Assembly: GCF_031143425.1 (NCBI RefSeq)
Contig: NC_090438.1
Span: forward strand, 757,915,823-757,979,822
Reading direction: 5' to 3'
Length of the DNA stretch: 64,000 nt
DNA from: Pleurodeles waltl
Lineage: Eukaryota; Chordata; Amphibia; Caudata; Salamandridae
Of the stretch, positions 56,150 through 64,000 are shown piece by piece. Under the pieces are notes generated by a model. The model was not told the DNA's origin. It did no database searches and saw only the letters and a program-made list of their open reading frames with translations. A program made the translations under genes and the position numbers. Position 1 is the first letter of the stretch. Each line of letters begins with the position of its first letter.

Positions 56150-58050
56150 GGTTGTGCTACCAAGTACTCCTGAAAGCAGACTGCCAAGCCCTGCTGGACA
56201 AAGGAAAGAACAGAATAGTTGAAAGGTGAGCCTCAAAATGGTCTATGCTTTTACCTCTGCACCATGAAACAAACTTTTCCCAAAGGTCAGCGTAAATCAA
56301 TTTGGTGGCTAGCTCCAAGTAGCTAAAATGACATTAACTACCTCAGAAGAAACGCTGAACACCTCTAGCTAGCACATCAATCTCCATACAAAAAGCCTGC
56401 ACATCCAAGTAATGGAGAGGAGAACCCATCAAATATGCTGCAACAAAATATCTTTTGTCTCAGAGACAGGAAGAAGAGGCCGAAAACGGAGTTCCTATGG
56501 ATTGGTGGTTCCAAATCCTCCTCATCCAGTTTGATAAGAAATAGTTAAGCGTGACCCTGATCATCTTCTACAGAACCAGTGAAAGGAGCATTAGAGAGAT
56601 AGCACACCTCTGAGAGGCACATGGTGGGAAATGCAGAACTCAAAAAAAGAGACCATTCTTGTTCATGAATGGGGCACAGAGGTCAATGCAGAGGTGCCCC
56701 AAATGAGAGAAAACCATGCTTGTCACTTCGGAGTGCAGCTCTCATTCATGGTTCTACAAAGACGACCAGCACCAGACTTCCACTTTCACATTCATTGCTT
56801 GTACCAGGCATGCTGACATGGGGAAAAACTGTGTGTCAAGGACTTCTGTCACGAATGGAGAGCCCCCAAGCACTAGTTCTTGGACTTCCTTCCCCCTACT
56901 GCCTTATCAGACTGTGGACTGCCATTGTGTTGTCCAAGAGGATCAGTACCACACTCCTCCATCCCGATGGGAGAAAAGTCTTTTAGACAAAGCCAATGAA
57001 AGAACATTCTAGCTCGCTGATATGCATTATTTGTTCTAATAAGAACCAAAGGCCTCACAACATGATCTTCTCCATGTGGCAGGCCAAACTCAAGGAACAA
57101 GCATCTGCCAGCACCTATTTGTGTGTGTGTGTGTGTGTGAGGGAGGGGGGAAACAAATAGTCCACCATAAGGTTAAATGCACACATCCTTGAGTCCAAGT
57201 TTAGAAGGAACATGGAGATCCCCAACTATGCATTGCGTCTTCCATGGTGTTGAAGCTGTTGGTGACTGAGGCATCACTGCCTCATACTCCAATGGACGCA
57301 GGGAACTGCATGACACTCAAACCTAAAAAGCTGAACACCCTCAAGACAAAGTACGGAACATCAGGAAAATATCCAGAATGTCTGAGAGCCTAAGAGACAA
57401 AGTAACTCATGCAGAATGTATCCAGGTTTGCACCAATGAAGAGTAGGTATTCAATCAGAGTGAAATGGTACTTCAGATGTTTGACCAAAAATCCCAAAGA
57501 ATGGTACACATCCATCGTACATGCCAAGTAGTCTGAGATCAACTGGGGCAAGCTTGCCTTCACCATCCATTTGCCAAAGTACTGCAATGCATGATCTCCA
57601 GACTTTGAGGAAAGCCACTACCTCAAACAGCACCTTAAGTCCTGGAGCGTTCATAAGGCAGCCCTGCAAGCTAATGCTAGGACCATTTTGTGAAGCAGTA
57701 ATGGCATCTGTGGGGTGGAAGGACTGGGATGTAGCATTAGGATCCCAGCAGTCTAGAGATTCCACCCATAAAAGCCAAGAGAGCATTACTGAAGGATAGC
57801 ATCTTGAATTTTCCCCGGCGGATAAACCTCAAACTCTGGATGGACCTGAAGCCCAGCATGGCCTGCCAAAAAAGACCCACCAGAGCTCGCCGAAAAACCT
57901 CCTTGGGAGGATTTGAATGAGGGAACCAGGAATTCAAAGCTGGTTCCAGTGATAAGTGTCACCTTAAGGAAGATGAGGAGACTGTCACTGGAGAACAGTG
58001 TTGTTGATTCCAGAAATAGTCCCAAGAATGATGGCTCTTGTTAGAAAGTG
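56150..58050 (-). mobile_element. Decayed DIRS element I (pol part)
   Basis: Recognised by order and scattered identity with D, F and G. Plus-strand CAAGCCCTGCTGGACAAAGG at 56187 corresponds to CAAGGCCTTGCTGGGCGAGG at 41177 (YR start). The RNase H linker is at about 57000-57450. RT lies at 57440-57850: FKMLSFSNALLAFMGGISRL (consensus FKMLTLAxVLSAL) and YHSLGFLVKHLKYHFTLIEY (consensus LLxSLGFxVNxxKSxLTPTQ). No TIR, gag or ICR was seen. A GT microsatellite (57119-57139) interrupts it. It is among the oldest DIRS copies here. Confidence 0.55.
57119..57139. repeat. GT microsatellite
   Basis: About ten GT units, followed by a short G run. Confidence 0.9.
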
Positions 58051-59812
58051 GAGAACAGCAGTTGTCACTTCTGTGGTGTTCCACATGCAGATGTCATGGG
58101 GGTCTGAGAGAGATGTCTTATGACATTTTTGACAGGGATTAAACCCCAATGCTTTAGGAGGTGATATATGACTTAGGTCTGTTCTAATATGACGAGAATT
58201 TCAAGGAGAAATGTGTAAATAGGGAAGAGCTCCACATTCACATAAGTATAAGGTGTTTGGATAGGGCAAGGGTGTAGCCACTGAAAATGTGATGAACAAT
58301 CACAAAGTTGTAACTTTTCAGATATTCGGGCAAATGTTCCCAATGACTTTTCGCAATAAATCTGTGCCCCTAATTTTAGTGCTTATAGTAAAATATATAT
58401 GTTTGACCACTCACTATGTTGCACCACTGTGCATTTGGATTAGTTGTTCAGTGTTCACCAATTGCAGACTACATTTTGTATTCAGTTTAGCTGCCTATTG
58501 ACTATCGTGGCATTAGACATTGCAGTTGAGCTGTGTTTTTCCACATGGTAAACTGTGCTTGTTTTTCATATTCTTTCTCACCGAAGTTAGTCAGTCCACA
58601 TGATAAGAATGTATATGTATAGGTATAGGTTTTTTCAGTGCAGGGAACGGTTCGGCCTTGGGAGAATAGCCTTGAGATGTTGGCCAGTTTTCAATGTTTT
58701 TCTTCCAACTCTGACCTACAGTACCCAGCTTGTTTGAATATTTCTCTTTCATGGGAGGGGTTTTCGCCGGGAAGCCCTTTCGGTTTTTTAAAATATAAAA
58801 AGGTGGCCCTGCTCAGTAGCGGTGTAATTTCCAAGACCTCAGTCAGGATTAGACGTTGAATGCCTGACACACACACTTGTCCTGTGAGGGTGGATACCTC
58901 TTTCTTGCAGTTGAACCGGGTCATCTTCTTGCTGGTATGAGAAAGATGAAGAGCTTGGCAGGCCCTACGGTGATTAATTTTTACTTTATTCTTTGCTTTG
59001 CAATTATAATATAATATAACCACATATATTTGCTGTCTACATTGCAGTTGAGAATAATTTTGATATATTTTCCTTTCATTGCTGTGACTATTTTCAAACG
59101 TGCTTTCGACCTACTAATCTCCTTTTTTAGGAACCTTGTGGTGAAATAATAATAAATGTCTTCTTTGAACTGAGAAGTGCATTCCAGAGATTTTTGTCAG
59201 CTCGGTCATTAGTGAAAGCAAAACAGTGCTAAAACTTCATTGACTAAGTGAGCAAATTGGATAAGGGACTGCAAAACATGCATATGAACTCTCCGTATGG
59301 AAACATATTTTCTACATACAGAAAAAAAGGAAAAGGTTGTATCATATATGTAACCCAAATCCTCTGGTGCCAAACTAGAGCTATGCAAACTTAATTCCAT
59401 GCGCAGGGAGAAAGATTGAGTAAACCCAACTTAACAAAAAATTAAGAGGTTCCCAATTTCTTTGTAAATTAGATCAAATTTGATCCTCACTAGAACCTGC
59501 TCTAACCCCTACAGGATTAGCACTGCAGCATATAATGGGTAAGAGCTCAGAAATAGCAAGAAGCAGATGAGAATCTCAAAGCAGTAATGTTTAGATTGGA
59601 GTGACAGTTAATTTACTTCTATGATCAAACGCAGGAACAATATTTGTAAATTGAGAGATTTGGGTGCACTCACAGCCCAAGTCACAAAAGATATTTGTGC
59701 AACTAACTTCAACTTAGATGTGCAAATAATTGAATTTGCAACGTATAAATCGGAATCCTGGTTCATGGAATCAAAACTAGTGCATGGTTATGCTCACCAG
59801 TCGTATTTGTGA
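58051..59812. other. Unassigned stretch with LTR-like signals
   Basis: No coding domain. At 58790-58800 AAAATATAAAAAGG resembles a TATA box and at about 59148 AATAATAAATG resembles a polyadenylation signal, about 350 bp apart, with a pyrimidine stretch before GCAG at about 58906. This layout could fit a solo LTR, but I could not define TG...CA ends or a target duplication. Low confidence. Confidence 0.25.
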
Positions 59813-60559
59813 AGAATAAATTATTTACCTTTGGGAACACTCTTTCTGGTGGATACTCTAACTGCAGGCTTCTCGGCTTCTAAATCTTCCTTTGGTATCG
59901 GACCGGACCCAGAAGACTCTTGCAACAACAGTTCTTGCACACTAGCAGGTGGTGCCATCAGCATCTGTTGTGGATCTGTCCTTCCTCCACACATGGTGAT
60001 GCAGAGCTGGGGTGCCTCTGGTTCATGTTGCCATCAGTTTGTTTACTTTCTTTTCCAACAGACGCAAAGCGTATCTGAGTTCCCAACTTGTTAACTGATG
60101 GTAAAACAATGCCCCTATAAGGGGCTGTCTCTGAGGAGTGGACTCTACCTGCAGGAAATCCTGCAGGATATAATCACACGGTAGTCCCTACTGAAAGTAC
60201 GGACACATGTCCGTGTGTTTTTTTGGCAGATGTCCAGAACAAGTAGACCCCAGGCCACGGCCGCAGTCACAGCTTTTCCCACAGTGGATTGACTCTTAAG
60301 GCTTGGGGAGGATACTTCTGGGGCATAACAAAACATTTTATGCAAAGGACAATCCATTATGATAAATTTCATTTATAGACCTGCTTTCCTTTCATCACAC
60401 CAGCGAATAAAACCATAAACTGATCACCTACATGGAAATATTCAGTCCTATTAATGAGGGGACTAAGGGCCCACCAAGGATCCAACCTGCATAACCTCTG
60501 GTTCTCCATGTAGGGATGTGGCAAAAGAGAAGAATGTGGGTAGAGCAGTGAACTGCTCA

Positions 60560-61130
60560 CTCATGAAAGGATGCCCCCACTTTCAAATGAAAGGATGCTC
60601 AAGTCCTAGAAACAAGTTTGTCAGGAAAGTGAGCAGAATAATGGAGGCTGAACTGAATTCTTACATCGCATTGACACACCAAAGTAGTCATAATAATGAA
60701 TATAATCTTTAAAAGCAGCAGAGTACTGATGTGAAGAGACTCAAAGGGAGCATACATGAGGAATGTCAGAAATAAATTAAAGCCCGATCGATGCATGGTA
60801 AAGGAAGCAGGTCGAAACATGTCAGCACTTTAAAAATATACAGTACTTCAGGTAACTTGAACAATGACAGGTGATCAGGTAAACAAAGACACAAAAAGCA
60901 GATAAGTAACCTTTAAAGGTGCCTCAAGCAAAGCCTTGCAGAAGCAAGGACAAAACAAACAGAAGAACATTCAAACGTTTTGCAGGCAAAGGGTTGAGTT
61001 GTCCCTCCTCGCACAAGATGGCAAATTTGGCTGAACAATCTGAATAAACAGGCTTTGTGAAAGGGCAGAAGGCAGCCAGAGTGCATCCACTATTTCAGAT
61101 GGAAGATCAAAGGTTCTCAGTCGGTTAAGC
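60560..61130 (-). pseudogene. DIRS J recombinase remnant
   Basis: Plus-strand CAAGCAAAGCCTTGCAGAAG (60926), AGATGGCAAATTTGGC (61015) and TTCAGATGGAAGATCAAAGG (61095) match the same YR core-binding positions in D, F and G. On the minus strand at 60820-60600 FETLHIS-like (written FESLHISTLLLLKIIF) corresponds to FEPLHxxxLxLLTIKTAF. Box I is replaced by TTLVCQCDVR. It is inactive. Confidence 0.55.
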
Positions 61131-61530
61131 TCAATCTACACACAGAGATGTAGATTGCGAAGGCTTAGAAGGGGATCACCTGGGAAACAGGTCATACCGA
61201 AGAGGAAGTTGAAGTGAAGGGCAGAAGCACAAGTTCAGCAGTTTGGAGTTCCAACCCCTGCTGGCTAAATCTGGCGATACAAGTACCAATAATGCTCAGT
61301 CCCACCTTACGGATGTATGACCAAATACCATCTGCCATTAGCATGAATAGCTTTAGAACGCAAGCGTTGTAACTAAAATGTCATTACAACAAAAGACTTT
61401 TACAACAAAGTTTTTACAATGAAAATGCCTTTAGAACGAAAGACTTTACCATGAAATGCAAGTATAAACATACAAATAATATTTTTACTTGTAAAATACT
61501 TAATTTGTTTGTGGAAAGGCATCAGTTGAA

Positions 61531-61609
<79 letters not shown>
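61531..61609. repeat. Compound A/TA/CA microsatellite
   Basis: An A run (to 61539) is followed by about 28 TA units, then about 7 CA units. It sits between the left arm and the minisatellite of the foldback element. Confidence 0.95.
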
Positions 61610-61669
61610 AAATATAATTAACTATTTATAGTAATAAATATGTATATATACACACACCTTTTAACTAAT

Positions 61670-62250
61670 AATCCCTTACCACCCCAAAATTTCCTTACCA
61701 CCCACAAAAACCCACGAGCACCCTAAAAATCTCCTTATCACCCAAAAACCCATACCCACCCCAAACCCTAGAAATTCCCTTACCACCCAAAAACCTATAC
61801 CCACCCTAAAACCTAAAAATCCCCTTAACACCCAAAAAGCTATATCCATCCAAAAACCTAAAAATCTCCTTATCGCTCAAAAACACACCCACCCTAAAAA
61901 ATGTCCTTACCACCCAAAACCTATACGCACCCTAAACATCCCCTTACCACCCAAAAACCCTATACCCGCCCTAAACCCTAAAAATCCCCTTACCACCCAA
62001 AACCCTATATGGCCCTAAGAAATTCCCTACCACCTAAAAACCTATATCGAACCTAAACCCTAAAAAATCCTCTACAATCCAAAAACCTACACCCTCCCTA
62101 AATCCTAAAAATCACCTTACTACTCAAAAAACTATACCCACCCTAAAACCAAAATTACCTTATCACCCGAAAACCCATACCCACCATAAACCCTAAAAAT
62201 TCCTCTCCCACCCAAAAACCTATACCCACCCTAAACCTCCTAAAATGATA
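61670..62250. repeat. Minisatellite, about 14 units of 37-46 bp
   Basis: The approximate unit is CCTTACCACCCAAAAACC + TATACCCACCCTAAACCC + TAAAAATCC. Units begin at about 61672, 61691, 61733, 61779, 61824, 61868, 61905, 61942 and 61988, with five more to 62250. Units differ by substitutions and small indels. The array lies entirely within the foldback element. Confidence 0.88.
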
Positions 62251-62426
62251 CACACATTAAAAAAAATATATACATTTTCGTTGCAAAGGGCATCCATTGT
62301 AAATGCATAATCGTAAAAAATTGTGTTCTAAAAAGCTTTCGTTTTAAATGCTTTTTCATTATAAAGCCTTAATTGTAAAAGCTTGTAGTTCTTTAGCCTT
62401 TGTGATAAAGGCTGTCCCCACCTTAC

Positions 62427-62640
62427 TTCCTTCAGGAGCTGCGAAAGCAATGTTAGAGGCAGAAACGAGTACAGAAGGCCCGAGTCCCAACGAAGGCAGA
62501 AAGCAGATCCCAGAGTCCCTTCAGAATGAAACTCCAAAGTACAAACTGCCTGTTTCAATGAAGGGCCCTAAAGTGCCTATGAGTGTGGGACACCAGAGGA
62601 ATGCATAATGCTAGAAGACCAATTAGTTGCAGAATCTTCA
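62427..62640 (-). pseudogene. DIRS J RNase H tail, right of the foldback element
   Basis: A 76-codon minus frame from 62558 reads CTLEFHSEGTLGSAFCLRWD, then LLYSFLPLTLLSQLLKEVRW. This matches CxLEFPxxxxxGDxFxLxWxSGLLxAF...LKKIRxD in D, F and G. The frame then enters the foldback element. Confidence 0.7.
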
Positions 62641-62689
62641 AAGCTGGGGCAGTAGCTCTCAATTTAACTCCTTCTGTGCGTCAGAATGC

Positions 62690-63330
62690 TCCAGGCCCTC
62701 CTGCTGTTGTGCTCCCCCTAATGGCCATCCTAGTGCACCCCCCCCCCCCACCCAAACCAGAGATGGCATCGGAAGCGCTTCTGCTCCCACCCCCCCCCCC
62801 CCCCACTCCTGCGCTGATGTCATAAAAGGTTGCTGGGACATGCTGGAAGCCATTTGCTTTCAGCGCATCGAGGGGAAAAGAGGTAAGTTTGTGGTCAGGG
62901 AAAGGAATCAGGGAGAACAAAGAGGCATTGGGGGAAGGAGAGGGTTTTTCTTTCCCTCAATGTCTCTTTCGTGTGCCCACTAGACACCAGGGATTTTGTA
63001 TTTTTTGTGTTTCGGGGGACCTTGATTGTTTCGGCCCCCTGGGAAGGGTCACTCTCCTTTGGGGAGCAATAAGTTTGGCCATTCCTGCCCCTCTTGGGGG
63101 CAGATCGGTCTTTTTTAAGCCCATCTGCACCTAAGGTGGGCATAAACCACCAGGGATGTTTATTTTGGCAATGATGGGGAGCAGCCTTAGGGCAAGGGTC
63201 ACTGCCTCTTAGGGGCAATTATTTTGTCTCTTTCTGTATCCCTTGGGAACAGATTGGTCCTTAAGGCCAATCTGCCCGAGGGGTGCAGAAAACCACTAGA
63301 CACCAGGGAATGTTTCGGAATGTTTAGTGG
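62690..63330. repeat. GC-rich tandem repeat region, ~150-165-bp units
   Basis: Units start with CCACTAGACACCAGGGA (62975), CCACCAGGGATG (63148) and CCACTAGACACCAGGGA (63292). Each contains GGGTCACT, a GGGGCA-rich core, and GCAGATCGGTC / ACAGATTGGTCC followed by a near-palindromic GGCCAATCTGC. Two complete diverged units plus the start of a third are present. C runs of 12 (62738-62749) and 15 (62790-62804) lie just to the left. Confidence 0.7.
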
Positions 63331-63916
63331 AAGTGTGTGTGTGGACTGGTGCATCATTTGTATTTGTGATCATAACGTTTTATTTCTCCTTTTTATTCTG
63401 GGGCAAACCTTTATCCCTTTGCTGAGACTTTTGCTTGCGGTTTCAGCAGTGATAGATTTGCAGTTTGTGTAGTTGCATGTGTTGGGTAAGAAAAAAACGT
63501 TTTTGCACTGTTTACTCGAAATGAGTATCCTAGCCATTCATGAATAAGGTTTTTGTAAATGGTGGAATAATAGCAGCATGTTTAGCATATGTTTTATTAT
63601 GTGTGACTTTCTCCTTGGATTTGTGCACGACGTGCACTGAGTTGTCTTATGTGTATTTTTATTTTGTTTTGTTTTTCCTCGTTAGTGAGATATCAATAAT
63701 ACTTGCTGTGTCTGTACAGAGTAGGTGCTGGTGAGACTAGAGGTCTCTGGCAAATGAGTGGTATTGTTTTTGAGTATATAGGTCTTTGTGATAAAGCCAC
63801 ACTTTATTACTTATTTTATGCAACGTTAGTCGTCGTTGACTTATTTGTCAAGCTACTTTTATTAGTAAGGATAACGGCTAGCTAGCTGTAGTATCACTGC
63901 TCAGCCAGTTGTTGGC
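63331..63916. other. T-rich non-coding stretch
   Basis: T-rich on the plus strand, with short frames lacking domains. By position it could be the 5-prime untranslated part of the possible transposon at 63917. No initiation signal is recognised. Confidence 0.35.
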
Positions 63917-64000
63917 ATGCTTTTTAAATCTTCCTCTGACCATGATTAGGAGACTGACTCTCCATCTGAGGCAGAGGAGGAAGTGCAAGATTCTGGCAGT
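63917..64000 (+). pseudogene. Possible piggyBac-type transposase N-terminus, with stop (window edge)
   Basis: From ATG 63917 the frame reads MLFKSSSDHD, TAG (63947-63949), then ETDSPSEAEEEVQDSGS to the edge. Acidic Ser/Glu-rich N-termini of this kind are usual in PGBD/piggyBac transposases, and the repeats at 62690-63330 remind me of newt piggyBac-like flanks. Only 28 codons are visible, no catalytic sequence is included, and acidic stretches are not diagnostic. Treat it as a lead only. Confidence 0.25.

Larger units (their letters stand above)
61311..62416. mobile_element. Foldback (possibly MULE-like) element with internal minisatellite
   Basis: CCCACCTTAC occurs at 61301-61310 and 62417-62426. 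Removing 1106 bp plus one copy restores a continuous DIRS J sequence, so this is a true insertion with a target duplication of up to 10 bp. Both ends carry arrays of ~16-bp units in opposite orientation. At left are TTTAGAACG, ATTACAACAAAAGAC, TTTTACAAC, TTTTTACAATGAAAATGCC and TTTAGAACGAAAGAC. The right end gives the same kind of units on the minus strand (TTTACAATTAAGGC, TTTATAATGAAAAAGC, TTTAAAACGAAAGC). The centre is a TA/CA microsatellite and a 14-unit minisatellite. There is no transposase. A 9-10-bp duplication would fit Mutator-like elements; foldback structure is seen directly. Confidence 0.75.
59813..62640 (-). mobile_element. DIRS element J, truncated, interrupted by a foldback element
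   Basis: The left TIR (59813 to about 60110) has AATTATTTACCTTTGGGAAC then GGTGGATACTCTAACTGCAG, the subfamily shared with E. On the minus strand the recombinase remnant lies at 61130-60560 and the late RNase H segment at 62610-62427. They were adjacent before the foldback element inserted at about 61310. RT, most of RNase H, gag and the right TIR are missing; DIRS similarity ends near 62640. The ICR is not clearly preserved. Confidence 0.7.

Noticed and set aside
61660..62250. CCCTAAA words resembling telomere repeats
   Set aside because: They are part of a 37-46-bp minisatellite unit inside a transposon and are not in consecutive 6- or 7-bp arrays, so this is not an interstitial telomere.
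1..64000. CRISPR arrays, operons, ribosome-binding sites, tRNA or rRNA genes
   Set aside because: The sequence is eukaryotic repeat-rich DNA. Tandem arrays here are minisatellites without spacers, and no cloverleaf or rRNA sequence was noticed by eye.

Overview
The window looks like intergenic DNA from a very large vertebrate genome, most plausibly a salamander or newt (a Pleurodeles-like urodele). This is an inference from repeat content: stacked DIRS-type tyrosine-recombinase retrotransposons, L1-like LINEs and TG...CA interspersed repeats without coding capacity, in a pattern I associate with newt genomes. I found no convincing host protein-coding gene, tRNA, rRNA, CRISPR array, operon or other bacterial feature. 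Almost all open frames of 60-150 codons are chance frames or shadows of decayed transposons.

Layout: (1) 1-2975, a relatively young DIRS element (A) on the minus strand, cut by the left edge with its reverse transcriptase (RT) still open. (2) 2975-3750, a duplicated ~200-bp repeat module. (3) 5783-5900, a solo DIRS terminal repeat. (4) 6350-7545, a hAT element with an 8-bp target duplication, an internal minisatellite and a large terminal hairpin. (5) 7590-11370, two decayed DIRS pieces on opposite strands (B plus, C minus). (6) 11836-16604, DIRS D. (7) 17530-19700, an L1-like LINE on the plus strand. (8) 21474-27850, DIRS E, split by a Tc1/mariner element (25936-27495) whose transposase has a stop at the third catalytic acidic codon. 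(9) 28844-29165, a tandem duplication, and 30090-30430, an L1 tail. (10) 31161-33552, a TG...CA non-coding element with a 5-bp target duplication. (11) 37075-37330, an interspersed repeat, and about 37500-39890, a minus-strand L1 broken by another TG...CA-type repeat. (12) 39900-50760, DIRS F, into which DIRS G (41699-47123) inserted cleanly. (13) 50990-53490, DIRS H, lacking pol. (14) 53895-54330, a CR1/L2-like LINE scrap. (15) 56150-58050, DIRS I. (16) 59813-62640, DIRS J, interrupted by a foldback element (61311-62416) that carries a 14-unit minisatellite. (17) 62690-64000, GC-rich tandem repeats and a possible piggyBac-type transposase start.

The DIRS copies share one plan, read on the minus strand: terminal inverted repeat (TIR), gag with a CxxC-type knuckle, RT, RNase H, tyrosine recombinase (YR), then an internal complementary region (ICR) beside the opposite TIR. 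In D, E, F and G the ICR matches the reverse complement of the two element ends joined together. This is what the circular-intermediate model for DIRS-1 predicts. Nine of the ten DIRS pieces lie on the minus strand.

None of the elements seen in full is intact. The most informative structures are the G-in-F nesting, the Tc1 stop codon, the hAT element and the foldback element. Coordinates of decayed elements are approximate unless a target duplication or junction is stated.
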